Shown piece after piece: positions 51,196-63,329 of a stretch of DNA of 64,000 nt; position 1 is the stretch's first letter; every line of letters starts with the position of its first letter. The notes beneath the pieces were generated by a model. That model made no database searches. It was not told where the DNA came from and saw nothing but the letters and a program-made list of their open reading frames with translations. Position numbers and translations under genes: made by a program. Source of the DNA: CAVRXT01 sp963725655 (lineage in GTDB: Bacteria > Acidobacteriota > Terriglobia > Acidiferrales > UBA7541); contig CAVRYY010000001.1 in NCBI GenBank assembly GCA_963725655.1, positions 1,736,001 through 1,800,000 of the forward strand, given 5' to 3'.

Positions 51196-52584
51196 CTAGG
51201 TATCGCTGTCCCCTGGCGAATCGGGCGCGCCCATCGTCGACAGCCGATACCGCAGCGCATTGCGCGACAGGCCCAGCGCTCGCGCCGCCTGGCTCTTATT
51301 TCCGTTGGCGCGCGCCAGCGCCTCGCGGATAATTTCATGCTCCCATTGCTCCAGCGTTTTTCCCTCCGGCAGCAGCGGCGCCGGACCGGCCGCCGCGGAT
51401 GTCGAAGCGGACCGCGAAGACGCCGCGTCGAGATGAAAATCAGCCGCGTCCAGCGTCTCGTGCGCCGAAAGGGTAATCGCTCGCTCGATAATATTTTGCA
51501 GTTCGCGCACGTTGCCCGGCCACGAAAAATCCATCAGCATTTTCACCGCCGCCGGAGTGACCGCGCGAACCGGCTGCTTGCTGTCTTTCGCAAAGCGCTT
51601 CAGAAAGAAATCCACCAGCGCGGGAATATCTTCCTTGTGATCGCGCAGGGAAGGGATATCGATGGCCACCACGTTCAGCCGGTAATAAAGGTCTTCGCGA
51701 AACGTGCCGTCTTCGAGCGCGGCGCGCAGATCGCGGTTGGTAGCCGCCACCAGCCGGACGTCCACCTTCAGCGTTTTGGTGCCGCCCAGCCGCTCGAACT
51801 CGCGTTCTTGCAGCACCCGCAGCAGTTTCACCTGAGTGGCGGGCGGAACATCGCCGATCTCGTCCAGAAAAAGCGTGCCCTTGTCGGCCAATTCGAACTT
51901 GCCCGGCTTGCTGCTCGCCGCGCCGGAAAACGCGCCTTTCTCGTAGCCGAAAAGTTCGCTTTCCAGCAGATTTTCCGGGATCGCCGTGGCGTTGATCTTG
52001 ATGAACGGCCCGGAGGCGCGATGCGAATGCTCGTGGATGGCGCGAGCGATCAGGTCCTTGCCCACGCCGCTTTCTCCGCCGAGCAACACCGTCGTATTGG
52101 TCGGCGCCACCCGCTCGACCATCGCCAGCACCGCTTGCATGCGCTCGCTGCGCGCGACGATATTTTCGTACTCGTAGCGCTGGCCGAGCGCTTCGCGCAG
52201 CGTCCGGTTTTCCTCCACCAGTTGGTTCGCCGCCAGTTCCTTGCGCACCACCATCAGCATTTCCGCCAGGGCAAACGGCTTCAGCACGTAATCGCTGGCG
52301 CCCTGCTTCATCGCTTCCACCGCGGACTCCACCGTTCCGTACGCGGTCATCACGATCACCGGCAGCCGCGCCGTGGATTTCTTGATGGCGTGTAGGAATT
52401 CCAGCCCGCCCATTCCCGGCAGACGCAAGTCGGTGATCACCAGGTCGATCGTTTCGCGGCTGAGAATCTTGATGCCGGCCTCGGCGTCCCCGGCGGAATA
52501 GGTGACGAATCCTTCCTCGCCCAGGCTCAGCTCCAGCAACCGGCGCATTTTCGCTTCGTCCTCGACGATCAATATGGATGGCAT
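51196..52584 (-). CDS. NtrC-family sigma-54-dependent response regulator
   Basis: This 462-residue regulator has three domains. The receiver has ILIVEDEAKMRR and acceptor Asp in VITDLRLPGMGG (near residue 52). The AAA+ sigma-54 activation domain has GESGVGKDLIARAIHE and FLDEIGDVPP. The C-terminal Fis-type helix-turn-helix has NKSQAARALGLSRNALRYRL. The sigma-54 contact loop reads GAFSGA instead of the usual GAFTGA, and Walker A has Val-Gly-Lys-Asp in place of Thr-Gly-Lys-Glu. It lies 45 bases downstream of its histidine kinase on the same strand and forms a two-component pair with it. The target genes are not evident here. Confidence 0.93.
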   Translation of the reverse strand: MPSILIVEDEAKMRRLLELSLGEEGFVTYSAGDAEAGIKILSRETIDLVITDLRLPGMGGLEFLHAIKKSTARLPVIVMTAYGTVESAVEAMKQGASDYVLKPFALAEMLMVVRKELAANQLVEENRTLREALGQRYEYENIVARSERMQAVLAMVERVAPTNTTVLLGGESGVGKDLIARAIHEHSHRASGPFIKINATAIPENLLESELFGYEKGAFSGAASSKPGKFELADKGTLFLDEIGDVPPATQVKLLRVLQEREFERLGGTKTLKVDVRLVAATNRDLRAALEDGTFREDLYYRLNVVAIDIPSLRDHKEDIPALVDFFLKRFAKDSKQPVRAVTPAAVKMLMDFSWPGNVRELQNIIERAITLSAHETLDAADFHLDAASSRSASTSAAAGPAPLLPEGKTLEQWEHEIIREALARANGNKSQAARALGLSRNALRYRLSTMGAPDSPGDSDT

Positions 52585-52629
52585 GCTGGTAATTCTATCT
52601 CCGATCCGCGCCGGCCGTGGCGCGCGATC

Positions 52630-53934
52630 TCACGCCGGCAATTCCGGCACCGCGCCAGTCGCATCGGCCGCCGCGCCGGGCGCGCCGCCCGCGGCCGGCA
52701 GGAACACGCGGAACAGCGCGCCGTGGCCCGCTTCGCTCTTCAATTGGATCGAGCCGCGATGGTCGTCCACGATTTTCGCCACGATGGATAGTCCCAATCC
52801 CACGCCAGTTTTCTTCGAAGTCACAAACGGATTGAAAATCTGTTCGCGCAGCTCCGCGGGAACTCCCGGACCGGAATCTTCAATCTCCACCCGCAATCCC
52901 GGCTGGCCATCTCGCGAGTCCGCCCACGTGCTCACCCGCAGCTTTCCTGAAAGACCTTCCATCGCTTCGTACGCGTTGAAGATCAAATTAATGAATACTT
53001 GCTCGCACAATTGTTCGTCGGCCAGAATTGCCGGCAAATTCTTCCCATAGTTGCGCTCCACGGTCACCGCGGCAGTTGGATACCGGGCGTGGGCCGCCTC
53101 CAGCGCCCGCTCCAGAACGCTCTCGATCCGCAGCGGACTCAGTTCCAATTGCGATGGCCGCGCGAAATCCAGGAACCGGGTGACCAGTCCGTTCAGCCGG
53201 TTTACTTCCGACGAAATGTAGCCGGCCAGTTCGCTTTCCAGCGGGTTCGCGCCCTGCAGTTTTTTCTCCAGCATCTCCGCGGAACCTTTGATCACTCCCA
53301 GCGGGTTGCGGATCTCGTGCGCCAGGCCGGCGGAAAGCTGGCCCAGCGCGGCCAGACGTTCGGCTCGCCGCGCGTCGGCCTGCACGCGCTGCAGTTCGCG
53401 ATTGGTTTGCGCCAGTTGCTCGGAAAGGTGCTGGTAGCGCGCCACCTGCTTTTTATTTTCCACCACGAAGCGGTTCACCAGCATCCCCGCCAGAAAAAAG
53501 AACAGGATGCGGATCGCCAGTTCCAGATATCCCGAAGGCAGCACCTCGAATTCCTGCAGCGCAGGAATCAAAAGCGAGCAGTACGCCAGGGAAATCCCCA
53601 GAGTCCACAGGATGGTCCCGATCGCGCCGAAATTAATCGCCGCGGTCACCACCGGCAAATAGTAGATGGGATAGTACGAGCTGTTGATCCCCACGTCGCC
53701 GGTATGCTCCAGCAGCAGCGTGGCCAGCGCCGTCTTGATCAGGATGCTGTACACCCGCCCGCGCCCCGGAAACCGCGCGATCAGCCTCCCTTCAAATATC
53801 TGGAACACTCCAATCGCCAGCAGCACCAGCTGCTTGTGAATCTCATTGACCGGCGGCAGCAGCGCCAGCCCCGCCAAGAAGGCCAGCCACAGCAAATCCA
53901 GCCAATCAAATCGCGATCGCTCAGCGTCCGCCAT
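52630..53934 (-). CDS. Membrane sensor histidine kinase (NtrB-like)
   Basis: This 434-residue kinase has about five or six hydrophobic helices in residues 12-150, a coiled-coil linker (KQVARYQHLSEQLAQTNREL, cited as ARYQHLSEQLAQTNREL) and a HisKA box with the phospho-acceptor His in LSAGLAHEIRNPLGVIKG. The ATPase boxes are INLIFNAYEAMEG, DSGPGVP and TGVGLGLSIV. There is no large periplasmic sensor domain, so the signal is probably perceived in the membrane. A Gly/Ala-rich C-terminal tail of about 20 residues is added. It is the first gene of a two-gene operon with the NtrC-family regulator. Confidence 0.92.
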   Translation of the reverse strand: MADAERSRFDWLDLLWLAFLAGLALLPPVNEIHKQLVLLAIGVFQIFEGRLIARFPGRGRVYSILIKTALATLLLEHTGDVGINSSYYPIYYLPVVTAAINFGAIGTILWTLGISLAYCSLLIPALQEFEVLPSGYLELAIRILFFFLAGMLVNRFVVENKKQVARYQHLSEQLAQTNRELQRVQADARRAERLAALGQLSAGLAHEIRNPLGVIKGSAEMLEKKLQGANPLESELAGYISSEVNRLNGLVTRFLDFARPSQLELSPLRIESVLERALEAAHARYPTAAVTVERNYGKNLPAILADEQLCEQVFINLIFNAYEAMEGLSGKLRVSTWADSRDGQPGLRVEIEDSGPGVPAELREQIFNPFVTSKKTGVGLGLSIVAKIVDDHRGSIQLKSEAGHGALFRVFLPAAGGAPGAAADATGAVPELPA

Positions 53935-54092
53935 TTTCTCCTGTTAGCAAATCTCCCGCGTAGAATCTAACAGCATTTATCCAGCGTGCGAAAGAACCGT
54001 AGTTGCGGCAGCCGTCGTGGCACAGCCGCGCCAGAGAGTCGGCAATTCCTCGCCCCCGGTGTCGCCTTTGTGCCGCGCCGCCGAGCGGAGGC

Positions 54093-55229
54093 TTAGAACT
54101 CCAGGTGAGCTTGAAGGGCGACCATGCGGGGCGTGCTGTCTCCGCCGAGGCCGACGCCTAGTAGGCCGGTGGGAGGGGACGTGGCGTAGCTGATTGCGCC
54201 GAACCCGGTTTGGGTGGAGGGCTTGCCGGGCAGACCGGCCATTAGCATGTTGGGGAGGGCAAAATTCGGGTGATTGAGGACGTTGAAGAACTGCGCGTCA
54301 AATCTTAGAGTCACGTGCTCGGCCAGCGGAAACGATTTGGTGATGTAGAAATCGCTCCATGTGAAATCCGGGCCGCGCAGCGCGTTGCGGCCTAGAGTGC
54401 CGAACTGGCAATTTGCGGGAGTGTCGCCGCCGGTGCTGGCGCCGGAGCCAGCACCGGGGCCCACGCTCGCGCACGCGCCGGTGCTGGGATCGACGGTCGA
54501 GACGAAGGCGTCGGGGTTGAGCCACTGCACCGAGCCGGGTTGAGTGATTCCTGGGAGCGGACTGCGGTGATAGAGCGAGACTCCGGGGACGGCGCTCGCG
54601 AATTGGGGGCCGCTGCCGTTGACGATTCCGTTTCCGTTTGCGGAGTACGGCGTGCTGAGTACGGAGAAGGGAATTCCGCTGTGCCAGAAAACGGTGCCTG
54701 ACATTTGCCAGTCGTTCAGCACGAGGCTTAGCGCGCGGCTGCTCACCTTGAGCGGCAATTGATAAACATACTGGGCGTTGAGATTGTGGCGAATGTCGTA
54801 GTCGCACGGGCCGTAGTCGCGCGCCAAATCTCCCGGCAGAGGGGAGAGAATTCCTCCGGCGGAAAACTGCAGAAACCCGCCGTTGGAGACGGTGTCCATG
54901 CAGCGGCTCAAGGCGTAATTCAGCTGGCCCATTAGCCCGTGTCCCATCCGTTTCTTCGCGGTGGTTTGCAGGCCGCTGTAGCGGCTGGTGGCTCCGGTGG
55001 AAAATTGCGTGACGGCTCCGAATCGCGGATCGGTGGGCCGGGCGTAGGGGAATGGCGCAAAGCAACCATCGCAGACGGTTTGATAGCCGTTCACTTGAGT
55101 GAGGAATGGCTGATTGGCGGTGCGCGTTCCTACATATTGCGCTTGAATGCTTGCGGTCGAGCCGATCTGATGTTCTACGCCGGCGCTCCATTCGAGGAAG
55201 TACGGCGCGTGAAGTTCACCGTTGGGCAC
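54093..55229 (-). CDS. Oar-type TonB-dependent receptor, C-terminal fragment (downstream of a frameshift)
   Basis: This frame (378 residues from ATG 55229) encodes the last part of a beta-barrel of the same kind as at 36299: LHAPYFLEWSAGVEHQIG, GQLNYALSRCMDT, DIRHNLNAQYVYQLP and a C-terminal aromatic ALQAHLEF. The frame is already open upstream of this ATG, reading HANPQTCLPPVAITAVP, which overlaps the end of the N-terminal frame. The ATG at 55229 is therefore unlikely to be a true start. The two fragments together would make a normal receptor of about 1185 residues. See the partner at 55241. Confidence 0.75.
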   Translation of the reverse strand: MPNGELHAPYFLEWSAGVEHQIGSTASIQAQYVGTRTANQPFLTQVNGYQTVCDGCFAPFPYARPTDPRFGAVTQFSTGATSRYSGLQTTAKKRMGHGLMGQLNYALSRCMDTVSNGGFLQFSAGGILSPLPGDLARDYGPCDYDIRHNLNAQYVYQLPLKVSSRALSLVLNDWQMSGTVFWHSGIPFSVLSTPYSANGNGIVNGSGPQFASAVPGVSLYHRSPLPGITQPGSVQWLNPDAFVSTVDPSTGACASVGPGAGSGASTGGDTPANCQFGTLGRNALRGPDFTWSDFYITKSFPLAEHVTLRFDAQFFNVLNHPNFALPNMLMAGLPGKPSTQTGFGAISYATSPPTGLLGVGLGGDSTPRMVALQAHLEF

Positions 55230-55240
55230 CGCGGTGATGG

Positions 55241-57658
55241 CTACCGGAGGCAGGCAGGTTTGCGGGTTGGCGTGGGGCGCGCGGCGGCGGCAGCACAGGA
55301 AAGTTCGCCCGGAAGAAACCCTTCGGTGAAGGATTGATTGGCGGCTGCGGTTGCGTCCACCGCGCTATTGGGCACTCCGGGGGCGATCGCGGTCCCGCCG
55401 GCGGTACCCAGGAGTCCGCCCTGGAAAGTTTTGACGTAGGGAGGATTGGCGCCAGCGACGTCGGCGATGCTGCCAGGCAACACGTCGCTGAAAATTCCAA
55501 AGCCCGCGCGCAGCAGCCATTTTGGCTGCGCCTGCCACGCGAACGCGGTTCGCGGTTGCAGGATGGCTAGCGGAGTTGCGGAGAGTATATGGTGCTCGCC
55601 GGTCTGAATCGCGGAGCTCAGCGGCTGATTCAGGTCGTGCGAGATGGAGTCGAAGGCGCCTGGGAGCCGGGCGATCTGCCCGTGGGGATTCAGCGGATTG
55701 GAATTGAAAGTGTCGCGGAGACCGAATGTCCAGGTTAGCTTGGACGTGACCTTCCAAGTGTCCTGGGCATAGAGATCCAAGTTCAGAAAGTTGAATGGCT
55801 CGTTGGCGGTGGTGGCAAAAGTTTCTGTCGCGGTGGACGCTACGCCATAAATATATTCCGGCAAAGTGGTGTAGGTCACCGTGGGGACGGCGCCCTCGCC
55901 AAAGTCATAATCGTTCAAGCGAAGGATGCGGATGTTTGTTCCAAACCGCAGCTCGTGTGAGCCGGCGCTCCAGGCCAGATTGTCATTAATGAAGTAGCGG
56001 ATTGCGCTTCTTCCTTGAATCCAAGTGTTGTCGAGCCCGCCCAGGTCAGTGAAAGGAGCGTTCGCGCCGCTACCTTGCAGCACGATCGGGAACACCGCCA
56101 GCGTTTTCTGGAAATCGGCGGGTCCGAACAGACTTTGGTACCAGGAAAACGCGGGATTGAAATAGTTCACCAGGCGTTGGGAGAAAACGTGGGTGTATCC
56201 CGCGGCAAGAGAATAGAGCGGCTGAGGAGAACGGGCGTCGAACAGCGGACTAATCGGGTCGGTGTAGGCGGCCTGGACGCCGGTGTCGGCCTGAAATCGA
56301 AGCCAGGTGGAATTTTGCGGATTAAGGTCGTAATCGATGCGAGCTGTTTGCACTTGCTCGTGATCGTCGCTGGAATGCGAAACGCTCTGGCGATTGGCGC
56401 AGCCGGTTCCGTCGTTGACCGTGGCGGGCTGCGCGCCGCCGGCGTCGAACGGGCATCCCAGTACCGCGAGTGGCGTTCCGTTGGTATTGCCATAGAGTGA
56501 AAACATCTTCTTGTAGAACGGAACTAACTGCGGCGCCGGCGAATAGACGCTTTCGCTAACCGAGTCAGTTCCGCCAAGTGGAAGTTGCCGCAGGACGTAA
56601 CTCTGAAATGCGGGAGTCGGAACGGTGGCGGCGGTGACGATGGGCAGTGCGATTCGAACCCACTCGCTATCGAAGAAGAAAAAGACTTTGTTGTGAACGA
56701 TCGGGCCGCCAATGCTGCCGCCGAAGTGGTTCACGGTGGAGCGGGGCTTGCGATTTCCCGGCGTGGCGTTAGTGAAATAGTCGGCGGCGTCGAGCCTTGA
56801 GCCGTTCCACAATTCGTACGCGTTGCCGTGAAACTGATTGGTGCCGGATTTGGTGACGTAGTTGACCTGGGACGCGCCGTAGCGGCCTTGATCGACTTGG
56901 TAGGAAAGCGTGTTGACGGTAACTTCGGAGATTGAATTCAGGCCCAACACCAGGTTGGTCGATAGGCCGCTGTTGAGATTGGTCAGCGGATCATTGGTCT
57001 CCAGGCCGTCGACGATGTAGCCATTGGAAAGCGCGGGCAGACCGTTGAATTCCACGTTGCCGTAACCATTGGTGCCACCTACGAAATCGTTGCCGCTGCC
57101 TGCAGTGTTCACTAGCGCGCCTGCGGCGAACTGCAAGGGGTAGGTGAGGTCGCCGCCGGGGTTCGGGAGATTCTCCAGAGTGTGCGCGTTGAGGGTGGTG
57201 GATGTGTTCGCGTCATCTGGATTGAGAATCGCGGCTTCGCTGATTACTCGAACGGTTTGTGTGGATTCGGCGATCCGCAGAGTGACGTTTACGCTTTGCG
57301 TTTGGCCCAAGGCCGAGGATACCGAATCGTCCTGTTGCGGCTCGAAACCTTGCGCTTCAATCCGCACGGAGTAGGCGCCGGGCTTTAGCTGCGGGAAATT
57401 GAAACGGCCGAAGTTGTCGGTGGTGGCAGTCCGTTTCAGTCCAGTGTCGTTATTGGTGACGGTGATTAATGCCCGCGGGATCGGCGCGCCGCTGTCGTCG
57501 CTTACCTGGCCGGCTATGGCGCTGGTAGTTTCGCCCTGGGGATAGGCCGGTTTGGCTGCGAGGCTGAAAGGCAGCGCGGCGCAAAGGAATGCCAGCAAGG
57601 CATGGCGCACTGCGGGCGCTCCTGCTCGATTTAACCATGCCGCCATGTAGTTAACCAT
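55241..57658 (-). CDS. Oar-type TonB-dependent receptor, N-terminal part ending at a frameshift
   Basis: This 805-residue frame has a signal peptide (LLAFLCAALPFSLAAKPAYP), a carboxypeptidase-regulatory-like domain (AIAGQVSDDSGAPIPRALIT, FNFPQLKPGAYSVRIEAQGF), a plug (GYGNVEFNGLPALSNGYIV) and most of a beta-barrel. The last residues, SCAAAAARPTPTRKPACLR, are out-of-frame sequence, and the true continuation is in the frame of 54093-55229. A single missing base in the GC-rich run around 55270-55295 would account for it, so this is either a pseudogene or a sequencing error. The start may be ATG 57658 or 57646; neither has a ribosome-binding site. Confidence 0.78.
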   Translation of the reverse strand: MVNYMAAWLNRAGAPAVRHALLAFLCAALPFSLAAKPAYPQGETTSAIAGQVSDDSGAPIPRALITVTNNDTGLKRTATTDNFGRFNFPQLKPGAYSVRIEAQGFEPQQDDSVSSALGQTQSVNVTLRIAESTQTVRVISEAAILNPDDANTSTTLNAHTLENLPNPGGDLTYPLQFAAGALVNTAGSGNDFVGGTNGYGNVEFNGLPALSNGYIVDGLETNDPLTNLNSGLSTNLVLGLNSISEVTVNTLSYQVDQGRYGASQVNYVTKSGTNQFHGNAYELWNGSRLDAADYFTNATPGNRKPRSTVNHFGGSIGGPIVHNKVFFFFDSEWVRIALPIVTAATVPTPAFQSYVLRQLPLGGTDSVSESVYSPAPQLVPFYKKMFSLYGNTNGTPLAVLGCPFDAGGAQPATVNDGTGCANRQSVSHSSDDHEQVQTARIDYDLNPQNSTWLRFQADTGVQAAYTDPISPLFDARSPQPLYSLAAGYTHVFSQRLVNYFNPAFSWYQSLFGPADFQKTLAVFPIVLQGSGANAPFTDLGGLDNTWIQGRSAIRYFINDNLAWSAGSHELRFGTNIRILRLNDYDFGEGAVPTVTYTTLPEYIYGVASTATETFATTANEPFNFLNLDLYAQDTWKVTSKLTWTFGLRDTFNSNPLNPHGQIARLPGAFDSISHDLNQPLSSAIQTGEHHILSATPLAILQPRTAFAWQAQPKWLLRAGFGIFSDVLPGSIADVAGANPPYVKTFQGGLLGTAGGTAIAPGVPNSAVDATAAANQSFTEGFLPGELSCAAAAARPTPTRKPACLR

Positions 57659-57671
57659 AGTTAAGTACTTA
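57651..57671. promoter_or_regulatory. AT-rich double palindrome at the start of the second TonB-dependent receptor gene
   Basis: TTAAC (57651-57655) and GTTAA (57660-57664) form an inverted repeat around CATA. Overlapping it, TAAGTACTTA (57662-57671) is a perfect 10-base palindrome. TTAACCAT occurs twice, at 57631 and 57651, 20 bases apart. Two adjoining palindromes in an AT-rich gap suggest a repressor or activator operator. Confidence 0.5.
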
Positions 57672-57871
57672 GATTAACGCAAGTAAATATAATGTAATAA
57701 GGCCGGTAACAGTAATGGATCGGCAGATGGCTTTTGGTCGATCCTGGAGAAGCGCGGGAAGGGCTGCAACGACGGGATTATCAGGCCGCCCGTCCTGCGC
57801 TTGGAAACTGCGGGCGCGGTGCGCTAAGCTCGTGGGCGATCGGCTGGTAACAGCCAGTACAGGAGGCTTTC

Positions 57872-58378
57872 ATGAACGTTCGATATTTGGCGCTGATTGC
57901 GGTACCGATTTTCGCGGCGTCGGCCATGGCCCAGATGGGGCACGCTGATATTTACAATGCTAAGGGAGAGAAAATCGGCACGGCGATGCTGGCGAAAACT
58001 GAGAACGGCGTAAAGATCGATCTCGAGGCTTCGCAACTGCCGCCGGGCACGCACGCGTTTCACATTCACTCGGTAGGGAAGTGCGACGCTCCGGATTTCA
58101 AGTCGGCTGGGCCGCATTTCAACCCGGAAGGCAAAGAGCACGGCAAGGACAATCCCAAGGGCGCGCATGCTGGGGACCTATCTAATATTGAAGTGGGAGC
58201 GGACGGCACGGTGAAGACTACGGTGAATGCGCCGGGGGTGAGCCTGGGCAGCGGACCGACTGGGTTGTTTCCGCCGACCGGAACCGCGGTGGTGATTCAT
58301 GAAAAGGCGGACGACTACAAGACTGATCCGACCGGGAACGCTGGCGCGCGGCTGGCTTGCGGAGTGATTCAGAAGTAA
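57872..58378 (+). CDS. sodC: Periplasmic Cu/Zn superoxide dismutase
   Basis: This 168-residue enzyme dismutates superoxide outside the cytoplasm. A signal peptide (NVRYLALIAVPIFAASAMAQ) precedes the metal-binding region THAFHIHSVGKCDAPDFKSA, with HFNP and AGDLSNIEV supplying further ligands and LACGVIQK the disulfide Cys at the C-terminus. ATG 57872 has AGGAGG upstream. The methionine-rich N-terminal copper-binding extension of some SodC is absent. It is monocistronic, divergent from the second TonB-dependent receptor gene and followed by two hairpins. Confidence 0.93.
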   Translation: MNVRYLALIAVPIFAASAMAQMGHADIYNAKGEKIGTAMLAKTENGVKIDLEASQLPPGTHAFHIHSVGKCDAPDFKSAGPHFNPEGKEHGKDNPKGAHAGDLSNIEVGADGTVKTTVNAPGVSLGSGPTGLFPPTGTAVVIHEKADDYKTDPTGNAGARLACGVIQK

Positions 58379-58403
58379 TTGGACATAAGGATGGTTTGAG
58401 TTC

Positions 58404-58424
58404 GCACAGCCAGGTTGGCTGTGC
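58404..58424. repeat. Hairpin after sodC, second copy of the CACAGCC element
   Basis: GCACAGCCA (58404-58412) and TGGCTGTGC (58416-58424) form a 9-bp perfect stem with a 3-base loop, 26 bases after the sodC stop. The stem is the same as at 6544-6562. Confidence 0.6.
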
Positions 58425-58451
58425 CACGGATGTGGTGTGAAAACGACACCT

Positions 58452-58503
58452 GGGGCAACCACTTCACTTCGCTCAGCGCCCCACTCGTCGCCAAAGTTGC
58501 CCC
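58452..58503. repeat. Long inverted repeat between sodC and metH 3' ends
   Basis: GGGGCAAC (58452-58459) pairs with GTTGCCCC (58496-58503) across a 36-base loop containing GCGCCCCACTCGTCGCC. It lies between two convergent genes and may end both transcripts. Confidence 0.5.
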
Positions 58504-58519
58504 GTATTCAAGAGACAAA

Positions 58520-62209
<3,690 letters not shown>

Positions 62210-62581
62210 GTCGAAGTCACACTCTCCTAGTACATCTAGAATAGAACAGAAGCCGCAGGGCATTCGATGCGTCTTGCGGAGCGGCGACTCATTAAGATAA
62301 CACGGCGGCGGGTGCCGGGGGGAGCGAGGCTGGGCTAGCAGGACGATTCTGGGCAGCCGAGGTTCCTGTATCTTATAGTCTGTGAAGGGCTTAGTCGTTG
62401 CGGGCTGGCGCGGCGCGCACGCCTTATCAAACCCGACACGTCGAGGCTATGCGGCCACGACAGCGGTTCAGTTCGAATTGACCGTGTTACCGGGTGAGAC
62501 TATGATCGAGTCTGTGCTCGACCGCTCAAGGAAGCGCCGCTCAGATAGTCAGTGGGTGGACAACGGCGGGAGGGGGAAGTG
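62210..62581. other. Intergenic region upstream of metH
   Basis: No gene or riboswitch is convincingly visible. A short plus-strand frame at 62382-62582 lacks support. The region should hold the metH promoter; the minus strand shows TATAAGAT near 62380 without a good -35. Confidence 0.35.
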
Positions 62582-62803
62582 ATGACAGAACTAGAGAACA
62601 AAGAGCAATCAAACCAGGGGAATGCTGGTGTTTCCAGTTCCGGACAGAAAACCGGTGGAACATCGTCTCCGACTTCATCGCAAGATTTTGAATTTACTGA
62701 CAGCTCTTTCAAGAGAAGCCAAGGCAACGGTGGATTGCAAAAACGAGCAGGGAATACAGTAAAGAAAGAAACAAAAAGCCGAGCGATCCTCCGACGAGCG
62801 TAG
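62582..62803 (+). CDS. Small hydrophilic hypothetical protein (73 aa), overlapping a convergent gene
   Basis: ATG 62582 follows a strong GGGAGGGGG purine run eight bases upstream. The product is polar and rich in Ser, Thr, Gln and Gly, starting MTELENKEQSNQGNAG and ending in a basic KKETKSRAILRRA. No motif is recognised. Its last 95 bases overlap the 3' end of the convergent membrane-protein gene at 62709, so either one is spurious or the two genes share a tail. The ribosome-binding site favours reality; the overlap argues against. Confidence 0.35.
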   Translation: MTELENKEQSNQGNAGVSSSGQKTGGTSSPTSSQDFEFTDSSFKRSQGNGGLQKRAGNTVKKETKSRAILRRA

Positions 62804-63257
62804 ACGCAATTTCTAAGAGCTTGGAAATTTCGCGGTTGGCTTCAAAGTTTTCATCAATTGACCGGGTCAGGGAATTGACAAATTTCGCCTCAAGCTTCCG
62901 CATCTGCTCTTCCTCAGGAAGATCTCTAATATCAGATAGTTGAAAGAACGTCTCGGATTCCGTCCGTAACACTGACAAAACCGGCGGCATGCGATAGCTA
63001 AGCAAACGCGCGGACCAGAGCAGTGTGACGATCCCCGCCAACGCTAGGACCAATGAGATAACCAGGGGCCAATGCGGTAGCTGAAGTCCGAGCGTCGTGC
63101 CCAAACTAGCGAACGTGGATTCTGCCGTGAATATAAAGGCAACAAACACCATGAAAAGCCCATTCTTGGTGCCGAGCTGAGAAGAGGTGCTGTGTACTAA
63201 GGCATCTTGACGGAGCCCCTCCCGTAACATGAACTTATCGAACAGCTTGTTTTCCAT
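62709..63257 (-). CDS. Membrane protein of unknown function, three predicted helices
   Basis: This 182-residue protein (ATG 63257; an in-frame ATG lies at 63296) has two hydrophobic helices close together (about residues 32-50 and 60-80, NGLFMVFVAFIFTAESTFA and PLVISLVLALAGIVTLLW). A charged cytoplasmic stretch of about 70 residues follows (LPEEEQMRKLEAKFVNSLT), then a C-terminal helix (GGSLGFLFLSLLYSLLVFA). The layout of paired helices plus a soluble helical part is reminiscent of small membrane effectors of defence systems, but no such gene is adjacent and no motif supports it. AT content is higher than in neighbours. Confidence 0.5.
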   Translation of the reverse strand: MENKLFDKFMLREGLRQDALVHSTSSQLGTKNGLFMVFVAFIFTAESTFASLGTTLGLQLPHWPLVISLVLALAGIVTLLWSARLLSYRMPPVLSVLRTESETFFQLSDIRDLPEEEQMRKLEAKFVNSLTRSIDENFEANREISKLLEIASTLVGGSLGFLFLSLLYSLLVFAIHRCLGFS

Positions 63258-63329
63258 TTTTCTATTTGACCCGACGCTTTCGCGGCTGCTCGACAATTTG
63301 GGTTGCGACCAAGAACAAAGCGACTCGGC

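Noticed and set aside
62264..62580. Cobalamin or SAM riboswitch ahead of metH
   Set aside because: The conserved B12-box and SAM-I core sequences could not be found on the minus strand; covariance-model search would be needed to exclude it fully.
62382..62582. 66-codon plus-strand frame upstream of the polar microprotein
   Set aside because: It has no ribosome-binding site, no motif, and ends at the start of the next frame; it is probably chance.
62709..63257. Membrane effector of an anti-phage defence system
   Set aside because: There is only a loose helix-layout resemblance; no cyclase, nuclease or other defence gene is adjacent.
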